64,000 nucleotides of DNA from Streptomyces sp. cg36 (lineage in GTDB: Bacteria; Actinomycetota; Actinomycetes; Streptomycetales; Streptomycetaceae): contig NZ_CP163520.1 of NCBI RefSeq assembly GCF_041080675.1, positions 434,001-498,000 on the forward strand. The letters are read 5' to 3'. Shown in pieces: positions 17,177-25,111 of the stretch (the stretch's first letter is position 1; every line of letters begins with the position of its first letter). The notes beneath the pieces were generated by a model. The model saw only the letters and a list, made by a program, of their open reading frames with translations, made no database searches and was not told the origin of the DNA. The translations under genes were made by a program, and so were the position numbers.

Positions 17177-17297
17177 TCAGCAGAGCTTGCGGCGACCGGC
17201 CTCGGGGATGAGGTCGTGCCATTGCTTCGCACTGAATTCCTGGCGGACGCGTCGGCAGAGGTCGGTGACGAGACCCTGCGGATCCAGCGGGTACGGC
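17177..17297 (-). pseudogene. Degraded C-terminal tail of a WD40/nSTAND-type protein
   Basis: The minus strand encodes a short segment LCRRVRQEFSAKQWHDLIPE ending in a stop at 17177. This resembles the conserved C-terminal tail of NACHT or nSTAND WD40 proteins of Streptomyces (LC-x5-LT-x2-(Q/E)W-x4-P). Further upstream the frame holds only low-complexity residues and no WD40 repeats, so it looks like a remnant of a deleted gene. The rest of the gap to 17549 is comparatively AT-rich, without a supported gene. Confidence 0.4.
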
Positions 17298-17549
17298 CGT
17301 GTCCGGCGTACCGATCCCAGCGCACCCCGGATTGATGCGCAGCCCGCCCACGGTCCGCCCATCAATCCGACGCCCGATCCTCCCCGACCCCAAGTCCCCC
17401 ACACCACACGCCTGTTGACCATCCCGTACGACGCGATCAGCAAATTCCGCCCCATGCTTTTCCCCTCCCCCTTCCCGCGCTGTCGCGCGCACGCCAAGAA
17501 TCTCCCCCGCGCCGGGCCACCTCGCCGCCCGGCACAGGGAGGAGAAGGC

Positions 17550-20201
17550 ATGCTGCCCCAACGGCACCGGCGGTTCATCACCTGCACCGTCGCAGCCGCC
17601 GCCCTCGGACTGGTGGGCGCCCAGTCCTTCGCGGCGGCCGACGGCGCCAGACCCGCGCCGTGGCCCGCGCGCCACCAGGCCGACATCGGCCGACAGCACA
17701 TCGAGGCGGTGCACGCGGGCAGGTCCCCGTTCGCCGCGTCCGAGGACGACGGCTCCGACGAGGCGGAGAACTCCGCCGAGGCAACCGCCCAGTACACCGA
17801 GGCGCGCACCGCACCCGGCGTCGTCGCTCCCGGGGCCTACGGCGCGGCCTGGGACCAGTTGCAGTCGATGCGGCACACGCCCGGGGACTGGAACCACGTC
17901 ACTCAGAAGACGTACGACTCCGACGATCCGCGCTACCGCGACATCAACTCCAACTCCAGTGGCGGCTCGGGCAAGGTGACCGGGCGGATCACCGGGGTGG
18001 CCGCCGACGACCACGGGTATGTGTACGCGGGCGGCGCCAACGGCGGTGTGTTCCGTTCGAGGACCGGCGGCGGACACTGGCAGCCCATCGCCGACGCGCT
18101 CCCCTCCCTGTCCACCGGCGCGCTCGCCCTCGACGGCTCCCAGCGGCTCTGGTACGCCACCGGCGAGGCCAACACCGGGGCGACCTCCTTCGTGGGCACG
18201 GGCGTGTACGTCCTGGCCGACCCCCGGCACGGGCAGTTCCGCCCCGGCGGCCGGGTCGGCGGCGCCGAGCTGGAGTCCACGGTCATCCATGCCCTGCGCT
18301 TCGCCGGAACCACGGTGTGGGCGGCCACCAGCCGGGGCGTCTGGTCGCATTCGACGACGCGCCTGGCGGGACCGTGGAAGCTGGAGTTCGCCCCGAACCC
18401 CGAGTATCTGCCCGGCGGTTCGAAGGCGTCCGATCCTTCCGCCCCGTACAAGAACATCGCCAATGACATCGCGGTCGACCCCAAGGATCCGGCCAAGGTC
18501 CTCCTCGCGGTGGGCTGGCGGGGCGGTGACACCTACAACGGCCTCTACGCCCGGCAGGCGGACGGCGGCTGGAAGCCGGTCAGCGGCCTCGGTGACCTGC
18601 CCACCAACAGCGACGACGTGGGCAACCTGACCTTCGCCGCCGCCTTTGACGGCTCCCGTCTGTACGCCGTCGACCAGTCCCCGGCCCAGACGGCCACCAA
18701 CCCGGACAGCGGCCTGAAGGGCGTGTACGTGTCCAGGTCGGGCTCCCCGTTCGGCCCGTGGACCCGGATCGCCGACTACTCCCGGCTCAGGGCGTCGGGC
18801 TCCGCGCTCCAGGGCGCGGGATACATGCCCGGCATCCAGTCCTGGTACAACGAGTTCCTCCAGGTGGACCCCACCGACGCCGGTCACGTCTACCTCGGTC
18901 TGGAAGAGGTCTTCGAGACCAAGGACGGCGGTACGAGCTGGTCCACTCCCGGGCCGTACTGGAACTTCGGGTTCCCCTGCTGGAGCATCGACCCGGCGAA
19001 GCAGACCGGCGACTGCTCCCCCACCACCCACGCGGACCAGCACGCGGTGGCCGTCGGCTCGTACCGCGGCAAGGCGTACGCCTACGTCGGCAACGACGGC
19101 GGCATCTACCGCCGCCCGCTGAACGGCACGCTCGACGCCGGTGGGCACGCGAACGACTGGCAGTCCCTCAACGACGGCACCCTCGACACCCTTCAGTACT
19201 ACTCGGTCGGCGTCGGCAAGGACCTCACCAACGGCGGCGTCTCGGTCACCGGCGGCCTCCAGGACAACGGCCAGTCGATCCTACGCGGCCACGACAGGGT
19301 CATGGGTTCCGACTTCGGCGGCGACGGCGGCGACACCATCGCCGACCCCGCCAATGGCTGCGACATCGCCGAGGAGTACGTCTACCTCGACATGTGGGTG
19401 ACCCAGGACTGCGGCGTCAACGACGGGAGCTGGACCAAGGACCCGAGCAGGGCGACCGAGTACGAGGTCGCCCCGCCCGACAAGGACCTCGGCGGTGACG
19501 GGGCCCGCTTCATCGCCCCCCTCGCCTCCGACGCCAAGGACACCGGCACCTGGGTGGCCGGCGGGCGCCACGTCTGGGTGCAGACCAAGGGGTTCGCGAT
19601 CCGTTCGGGTGCCGAGTGGAAGAGCGCCTTCGACCTCGGTGCGGGCCATGTCGCCACCGCCGTCGCCGCGTCGGGCGGCACGGTGTACGCCGCCTGGTGC
19701 GGCCCCTGCAACAACCAGGGCTTCGCACGCGGCATCGCCGTGGGCAACGCCGACGGCACCGGCTGGCACCAGCTGGACCTGCCCGTCGACGGCACCGTCC
19801 CCAACCGCTACCTCTCCGGCTTCGAGGTGGACCCGGCCGACGCCCAGCACGTCTACGTCGCGGTCAACGGCTTCTCCCGCAAGTGGACCGAGGGTCCCGG
19901 CGCGGGTGTGGGCCACCTCTTCGAGTCCCGCGACGGCGGAGCCCACTGGACGGACATCTCCGCCGACCTGCCCGACATCCCGGCGAACTCGGTGAAGCTG
20001 CTGCCGGGCGGCGGCCTCGCCCTCGCCACGGACCTGGCCGTGTTCTACCGCCCGGCGCACTCCCGCACCTGGCGGGTACTGGGCGGCGAACTGCCCACCA
20101 CCGCCGTCCTCCAGCTGAAGCGGGGCCCCGACGGCGACCTGTACGCGGCCACCCACGGCCGGGGCATCTGGTCGTTCGGCCCGCGTCGCCTCAGCGGCTG
20201 A
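17550..20201 (+). CDS. Large secreted beta-propeller (BNR/sialidase-like) protein
   Basis: An 883-residue exported protein with a signal peptide at 1-30 (VGAQSFAAADG). The body shows repeated propeller blades with Asp-box-like and VFRSRTGGGHW / VFETKDGGTSW / LFESRDGGAHW elements, typical of GH74-xyloglucanase, BNR and sortilin-type folds, ending in ATHGRGIWSF. Proteins of this kind are often annotated as glycosyl hydrolases, but I cannot point to a catalytic pair, so substrate and even enzymatic function are open. ATG 17550 has GGGAGGAGAAG just upstream. A 15-bp hairpin terminator follows. It is monocistronic. Confidence 0.85.
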   Translation: MLPQRHRRFITCTVAAAALGLVGAQSFAAADGARPAPWPARHQADIGRQHIEAVHAGRSPFAASEDDGSDEAENSAEATAQYTEARTAPGVVAPGAYGAAWDQLQSMRHTPGDWNHVTQKTYDSDDPRYRDINSNSSGGSGKVTGRITGVAADDHGYVYAGGANGGVFRSRTGGGHWQPIADALPSLSTGALALDGSQRLWYATGEANTGATSFVGTGVYVLADPRHGQFRPGGRVGGAELESTVIHALRFAGTTVWAATSRGVWSHSTTRLAGPWKLEFAPNPEYLPGGSKASDPSAPYKNIANDIAVDPKDPAKVLLAVGWRGGDTYNGLYARQADGGWKPVSGLGDLPTNSDDVGNLTFAAAFDGSRLYAVDQSPAQTATNPDSGLKGVYVSRSGSPFGPWTRIADYSRLRASGSALQGAGYMPGIQSWYNEFLQVDPTDAGHVYLGLEEVFETKDGGTSWSTPGPYWNFGFPCWSIDPAKQTGDCSPTTHADQHAVAVGSYRGKAYAYVGNDGGIYRRPLNGTLDAGGHANDWQSLNDGTLDTLQYYSVGVGKDLTNGGVSVTGGLQDNGQSILRGHDRVMGSDFGGDGGDTIADPANGCDIAEEYVYLDMWVTQDCGVNDGSWTKDPSRATEYEVAPPDKDLGGDGARFIAPLASDAKDTGTWVAGGRHVWVQTKGFAIRSGAEWKSAFDLGAGHVATAVAASGGTVYAAWCGPCNNQGFARGIAVGNADGTGWHQLDLPVDGTVPNRYLSGFEVDPADAQHVYVAVNGFSRKWTEGPGAGVGHLFESRDGGAHWTDISADLPDIPANSVKLLPGGGLALATDLAVFYRPAHSRTWRVLGGELPTTAVLQLKRGPDGDLYAATHGRGIWSFGPRRLSG

Positions 20202-20214
20202 GACGGCCGTGCGC

Positions 20215-20259
20215 GGCGCGGCCGGCGGGTCCCCCGCTCGGGATCCCGCCGGCCGCGCC
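20215..20259 (+). terminator. Strong hairpin terminator after the beta-propeller gene
   Basis: The arms GGCGCGGCCGGCGGG (20215-20229) and CCCGCCGGCCGCGCC (20245-20259) form a perfect 15-bp stem. It lies before the convergent FAD-oxidase gene and may serve both strands. Confidence 0.8.
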
Positions 20260-20345
20260 AGCACCGCGAGCACCCCTTCGCCCGCCGCCCCGAAGTGACC
20301 TTGCGAGAACTCGCCACCACCACGCTCATCGCCCGCGCGCGGAGC

Positions 20346-21977
20346 TCACGGCCGGACCGACAGGGCGTGCTGGAAGACGTCACGCGGGTCCCAGCGGGCC
20401 TTGACGCGCTGGAGGCGCGGGTAGTTGTCCTTGTAGTAGAGGGTGTGCCAGGGAACGCCGGAGGTGTTCCACTCGGGGTCGGCCAGGTCGGTGTCCGGGT
20501 AGTTGATGTACGAGCCGTCGCTGACGGCGCCGGGCACGGGGACGCCGCCGGTGTCGGCGTACACGTCCCGGTAGAAGTTCCGGACCCAGGCGAGGTTGGC
20601 GGCGTCGTCCTGCTCGGCGGACCAGATCGTCTGGTAGACGGCCTTCATGACGACCTCGCGCTGGGCCACGGCCGTGGCGGTCGGGGCCACCGCGCCGACC
20701 TGGCCGCCGTATCCGACGAGGAGCATCCCGCCGCCCGCCGTGCCCGTGCTGTTGGTCAAGTTGCGGTGGATCGCGGCGAGTTGGGCGGCGGTGAACGAGC
20801 GGCGCAGATAGCCCGCCTTGATCTTGTACCGGCGGGTGCCGACGTTGCCGGGTTCGCCGGTGCCCGGCCAGGTGGTCGGGTGCAGCCAAGGCATCGTCAG
20901 CCAGGTCTCCTTCCCCCGGAGGCCGGTGCCCGCGTACAGCTCGCGCAGGAACTCCTCGACCAGCTGTCTCGCGCCGGGGATGTCCGCGTCGATCTGCACG
21001 GTCATCAGGAAGCCGCCCGCGGTGGCGTGGGAGGGGATGAGGATGGCGTACAGCCCCGCGTAGCGCGATCCGGGCGCGCTGTTGCCTTCGTGCCAGGTGC
21101 CGAAGTTGTGCAGCAGCCGGGTGAACGCCTGCTCGGTCATCGTGTCGTCCCACGGCCAGGTGACCAGGAGCGCGAGCTGTGCGCGCGGTGCGGGCGGCAG
21201 CAGCCGGGCCGGATCGCTCCCGCTCGCCCCCGGTGAACGCAGCCAGTACCGGGTGACCACCCCGAAGTTCCCGCCGCCCCCGCCCGTGTGCGCCCAGAAC
21301 AGGTCGTGGTGCGGGTCGTCCGGCTCCCGCGTGGCCACGACGGCGCGCGCGGTGCCGTCCCGGCCGACCACCACGACCTCCACGCCGTACAGATGGTCCA
21401 CCACCGATCCGTACCGGCGTGACAGCGGCCCGTACCCGCCACCGGCGAAGTGTCCGCCCGCCCCCACCTCGGGGCAGCCCCCGGCGGGGACGGTCACGCC
21501 CCAGCCCTTGAACAGGGTGCGGTAGACGTGCCCGAGCGTGGCTCCGGGCCGCACCGAGAACGCGCCGCGCGCCGGGTCGTATCCGACGGCGTCCATGGGC
21601 GACAGGTCGAGGAGCATCCGCACCGACGGGTCGGCGGTGAAGTTCTCGAAGCAGTGCCCGCCGCTGCGGACCGCGACCGTACGACCGGAACGCACGGCGT
21701 CGTCCACCGCGCGCACCACCTGCTCGGTCGAGCCGACGACACGGATCTCGTCGGGCCGTCCGACGAAACGAAAGTTGTTGCCGCGCAGCAGGCTCTCGTA
21801 CCGGGTGTCACCGGGCCGCACCGTCACCGGCCCGAACGGCGGCTCCTGCGGGGCCGTACCGTCGGCGGCCGACGCCGTGGGTGCGCCCAGGGCGCCGGCG
21901 CCACCCGCGGCCACCGCCGCACCGGCCGCGCCCAGCAGCCCGCGCCGGCTGAGCGGGTTGAGGTGGGATCCGTTCAC
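20346..21977 (-). CDS. Tat-exported FAD-linked oxidase, berberine-bridge-enzyme type
   Basis: A 543-residue oxidase with a twin-arginine signal (SRRGLLGAAGA) and a PCMH FAD domain. Bicovalent flavin attachment is indicated by His108 in RSGGHCFENF and Cys168 in AGGCPEVG, followed by GAGGHFAGGGYGPLSRRYG. The C-terminal BBE segment ends NYPRLQRVKARWDPRDVFQ, the family hallmark. Such enzymes oxidise alcohols, sugars or alkaloid-like molecules with O2, here outside the membrane. GTG 21977 is chosen because GGAGG lies 5 bp upstream (complement of 21983-21987); starts at 22004 or 22025 are possible but have poorer ribosome-binding sites. Substrate unknown. Confidence 0.9.
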   Translation of the reverse strand: MNGSHLNPLSRRGLLGAAGAAVAAGGAGALGAPTASAADGTAPQEPPFGPVTVRPGDTRYESLLRGNNFRFVGRPDEIRVVGSTEQVVRAVDDAVRSGRTVAVRSGGHCFENFTADPSVRMLLDLSPMDAVGYDPARGAFSVRPGATLGHVYRTLFKGWGVTVPAGGCPEVGAGGHFAGGGYGPLSRRYGSVVDHLYGVEVVVVGRDGTARAVVATREPDDPHHDLFWAHTGGGGGNFGVVTRYWLRSPGASGSDPARLLPPAPRAQLALLVTWPWDDTMTEQAFTRLLHNFGTWHEGNSAPGSRYAGLYAILIPSHATAGGFLMTVQIDADIPGARQLVEEFLRELYAGTGLRGKETWLTMPWLHPTTWPGTGEPGNVGTRRYKIKAGYLRRSFTAAQLAAIHRNLTNSTGTAGGGMLLVGYGGQVGAVAPTATAVAQREVVMKAVYQTIWSAEQDDAANLAWVRNFYRDVYADTGGVPVPGAVSDGSYINYPDTDLADPEWNTSGVPWHTLYYKDNYPRLQRVKARWDPRDVFQHALSVRP

Positions 21978-22137
21978 CACGACCTCCAGTCCGGGCCGGT
22001 CCATATCACCCACCCCGGGCAACACGCCGCCAGGCCCCGTAGAATCCGTAACTCACCGTCCATGGCTGATTTCTGACGCCCTATCATGCCTCAGCGCCAC
22101 GCCCGCACCAACCCGTGAGGGCCGACCGCCGAACCGG

Positions 22138-22827
22138 TCAGGAGGAGACGGTCCCCCGGGAGCGGTAGACGATGTACGGGCGGACGAGATAGCCCAGGGG
22201 CGCGGTGAAGGCGTGGACCAGGCGGCTGAAGGGCCACAGGGCGAACAGGGCCATGCCGAGCAGCGCGTGGAGCTGGTAGACCAGCGGCGCGTGGGCCATG
22301 GCGGAGACGTCGGGGTCGAGGGTGAACAGGGACCGGAACCAGAGGGAGACTCCGCGCCGGTAGTCGTAGGGGTCGTGTTCCAGGGTGGTGGCGGTGGCCG
22401 TGAGACCGGCCAGGAGGACGCAGAGCAGGACCGGGTAGACGGCCCGGTCGCTGCGGCTGGTGGCGGCACGCACGGCGGGCACGTGCAGGCGCCGGTGGAG
22501 CAGGACGGCCAGGCCGGTGAGGGTGGCGAGGCCCGCGGTCCCGCCGACGGCGAGGGCGTTGGCGTGGTAGAGCCACTCCCGGACGTGGAGGCGTTCGGTG
22601 AGGGATTCCGGCACCAGCAGCCCGATGGCGTGGCCCGCCGCCACGAAGAGGAGTCCGTAGTGGAAGAGCGGCCCGCCGACGCGCAGCAAGCGGTGTTCGT
22701 GGAGCTGGCTGGAGCGGGTGGTGAAGCCGAACCGGTCGTAGTGGTGGCGCCAGGCGGTGCCCGCGACGAGGACGGTGAGTACGAGGTAGGGCAGCACGCC
22801 CCACAGGGCGATGTGCAGGTGTTTCAC
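22138..22827 (-). CDS. narI: Respiratory nitrate reductase gamma subunit NarI
   Basis: A 229-residue membrane cytochrome b subunit with about five membrane spans (PYLVLTVLVAGTAW, LFHYGLLFVAAGHAIGLLVP and others) and His residues placed for two hemes, such as HYG, AGHAIG and the C-terminal YQLHALLG. It passes electrons from menaquinol to NarH. The GTG start overlaps the narJ TGA (GTGA), so it is translationally coupled. It is the last gene of narGHJI. No nitrate transporter narK lies next to it. Confidence 0.93.
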   Translation of the reverse strand: MKHLHIALWGVLPYLVLTVLVAGTAWRHHYDRFGFTTRSSQLHEHRLLRVGGPLFHYGLLFVAAGHAIGLLVPESLTERLHVREWLYHANALAVGGTAGLATLTGLAVLLHRRLHVPAVRAATSRSDRAVYPVLLCVLLAGLTATATTLEHDPYDYRRGVSLWFRSLFTLDPDVSAMAHAPLVYQLHALLGMALFALWPFSRLVHAFTAPLGYLVRPYIVYRSRGTVSS

Positions 22828-23450
22828 CGGGTGGGCTCCTCCCCGTGCGGGGGGTGGGGGGTGTGGGGTGGGTAGGGCTGGAGGCCGACGAGTTCGACGG
22901 GCGGACCGGTGCGGGCGAGCCCCAGGGCCGCGTCACGCCCGGCGGGGCGCGGGCCGGGCAGGGTCCGGCAGACCGCCTCCACGACACCGGTGTAGGGGCT
23001 GTGGTGGGCTTCCAGCGCGTAGCGCAGCAGTTCGAGGGCGGGCCGGTACTCGCACAGCAGCGGGACACCGGCCTCGGGGCTGCGGGCGGCGAATTCGAGC
23101 ATGAGGGGCAGGTGGTCGGGCAGTTCGTCCTCGGGCACGAGCCAGCTCTGCTCGCGGTAGAGGGACTTGATGCGGGCCAGTGACGCACCGCGGCGGCGGG
23201 TGTCGCCGTCGGTGTAGTAGGTCAGGTACAGACAGCGCCGCCCGCTGCGGTCGAAGGTGGCGACGTACTGGGCGGCCAGGGCGAGCGGCGCGGTGTCCGC
23301 CACCTCGGCGCAGAAGCGCAGCAGATGCCCGACCTCCGGACCGGGGACGGGCTCCAGCGCCGTGCGGACGGTGTGCAGCCGATCGGTCCAGGTGCGCCCG
23401 GGGTAGCCGAGCAGCAGGGAGGCGGCCTGGTGGACGACCGGGCGGCTCAC
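22824..23450 (-). CDS. narJ: Nitrate reductase molybdenum cofactor assembly chaperone NarJ
   Basis: A 208-residue NarJ/TorD-family helical chaperone that holds NarGH until molybdenum cofactor is inserted. Family segments include AASLLLGYPGRTW near the start, ATFDRSGRRCLYLTYYTDGDTR and LPDHLPLMLEFAA. The tail is Pro/His-rich. Its GTG start overlaps the narH stop, and its own stop overlaps the narI start, so the operon is tightly coupled. Confidence 0.92.
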   Translation of the reverse strand: MSRPVVHQAASLLLGYPGRTWTDRLHTVRTALEPVPGPEVGHLLRFCAEVADTAPLALAAQYVATFDRSGRRCLYLTYYTDGDTRRRGASLARIKSLYREQSWLVPEDELPDHLPLMLEFAARSPEAGVPLLCEYRPALELLRYALEAHHSPYTGVVEAVCRTLPGPRPAGRDAALGLARTGPPVELVGLQPYPPHTPHPPHGEEPTR

Positions 23451-25111
23451 CGGACTCCGTCCGCGTCACGGGGGAACAGACCGTCGGGGCGGCCCTTGCC
23501 GTTCCAGTTGAGGAGGTTGATCCGGCCGCGCGGTGAGCCACTGGCGGACTCGGGCTCGCGGCCGGGCGCGGGCGGGGCGTGGAAGGCGTCGGCGTCGAAG
23601 CCCGCGCCGGGCATCATGCCGGGCCCGCCCGCCCCGTCGAGACTGCACCCGTCGAGGTCGCCGCCGGGCGACGGGGATCCGGTGTAGCCGGTGGGCACCA
23701 CGTACCGCTCGTCGTACTTGGCGAGCGCCAGGAGCCGGTACAGGTCGAGGACGTCCTGGGCCTCCAGGCCGACCGCCCCGGCGATGCGCGGGTCCTGCTC
23801 CTCGCCGAGGTTGACCCGCCGCATGTGGGTGCGCATGGCCGCGAGCCGGCACAGCGCGGCCTCCACCGGGGCGGGATCGCCCGCGGTGAAGAGTTCGGCG
23901 AGGTAGGCGAGCGGGATGCGCAGCGAGTCGATCGCGCCGAACAGGGCGGCCGGGTCCTCGCCGTCGTGCCCGCTCGCGGTCAGCGCCTCCACCACCGGGG
24001 AGAGCGGGGGCACGTACCAGACCATCGGCATCGTCCGGTACTCCGGATGCAGCGGCAGCGCCACCCGGAAGCGGGTGATCAGGGCGCGGACCGGGGAGCG
24101 GCGGGCCGCCTCGATCCAGTCGTGCGGGATGCCCGACGCCTCGGCGTCCCGGGCCACCTGGGGGTCGTCGGGGTCGAGGAAGCAGCCGAGCTGCGCCTCG
24201 TACAGGTCCTGCTCCCGTTCGGTGGCGGCGGCCTCGCCCACCTTGTCCGGGTCGTAGAGCATGACGCCGAGGTAGCGCAGCCGCCCCACGCAGGTCTCCG
24301 AGCAGACGGTGGGCTCCCCCGCCTCGATGCGGGGGTAGCAGAAGGTGCACTTCTCGGCCTTGCCGGTCTGGTGGTTGAAGTACACCTTCTTGTACGGGCA
24401 GCCGGTCACGCACATCCGCCAGCCCCGGCACCGGTCCTGGTCGACGAGGACGATGCCGTCCTCGATCCGCTTGTACAGCGCGCCGGACGGGCAGACCGCC
24501 ACGCACGACGGGTTGAGGCAGTGCTCGCAGATGCGGGGCAGGTAGAACATGAACGCCTGCTCGTACTCCAGGCGCACCCGCTCGTTCATCTTGCGCAGTA
24601 CGGGGTCGGCGGCGAGCTGCTCGGGCCCGCCGCCGAGGCTGTCGTCCCAGTTGGGGCCCCAGGTGATCCGGGTGGGGCGGCCGTCGACTAGGGAGCGCGG
24701 CGGGGCGGTGGGCACGTCGTCGCCGAGCGGCGCGGTCGTCAGGTTCTCGTACTCGTACGTCCACGGCTCGTAGCAGTCGTCCAGCGCGGGCAGGTCGGGG
24801 TTGGCGAAGAGGTGCGCCAGGCGGCGGGCCCGGCCTCCGCTGCGGGGCACCAGACGGCCGTTCTTGAGCCGCCAGCCGCCCTTCCACTTCTCCTGGTCCT
24901 CGTGGCCCCGGGGGTATCCCTGTCCGGGGCGGGTCTCGACGTTGTTGAACCAGACGTACTCGGTGCCCCGGCGGTTGGTCCAGGTCTGCTTGCAGGTGAC
25001 CGAGCAGGTGTGGCAGCCGATGCACTTGTCGAGGTTCATGACCATGGCGACCTGCGCCATGACCCTGCGGCGCCCGGGCGCGGGCGTGTCCGCGTGCTCG
25101 CTGCGAGCCAT
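23447..25111 (-). CDS. narH: Respiratory nitrate reductase beta subunit NarH
   Basis: A 554-residue iron-sulfur subunit. Four cysteine motifs are visible: CIGCHTCSVTC at residues 30-40, CEHCLNPSCVAVCPSG, CRGWRMCVTGCPYKK (where Trp replaces a Cys, giving the [3Fe-4S] cluster typical of NarH) and CTFCYPRIEAG. It wires electrons from NarI hemes to NarG. ATG 25111 abuts the narG TGA with GGAG 6 bp upstream. The extra 17 residues before the MAQVAMVM start of many homologues are kept because of that spacing. Confidence 0.94.
   Translation of the reverse strand: MARSEHADTPAPGRRRVMAQVAMVMNLDKCIGCHTCSVTCKQTWTNRRGTEYVWFNNVETRPGQGYPRGHEDQEKWKGGWRLKNGRLVPRSGGRARRLAHLFANPDLPALDDCYEPWTYEYENLTTAPLGDDVPTAPPRSLVDGRPTRITWGPNWDDSLGGGPEQLAADPVLRKMNERVRLEYEQAFMFYLPRICEHCLNPSCVAVCPSGALYKRIEDGIVLVDQDRCRGWRMCVTGCPYKKVYFNHQTGKAEKCTFCYPRIEAGEPTVCSETCVGRLRYLGVMLYDPDKVGEAAATEREQDLYEAQLGCFLDPDDPQVARDAEASGIPHDWIEAARRSPVRALITRFRVALPLHPEYRTMPMVWYVPPLSPVVEALTASGHDGEDPAALFGAIDSLRIPLAYLAELFTAGDPAPVEAALCRLAAMRTHMRRVNLGEEQDPRIAGAVGLEAQDVLDLYRLLALAKYDERYVVPTGYTGSPSPGGDLDGCSLDGAGGPGMMPGAGFDADAFHAPPAPGREPESASGSPRGRINLLNWNGKGRPDGLFPRDADGVR

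Noticed and set aside
16659..17549. Long in-frame N-terminal extension of the beta-propeller protein
   Set aside because: The open frame upstream of 17550 is low-complexity Ala/Pro/Arg sequence. ATG 17550 has a ribosome-binding site and begins a signal peptide.
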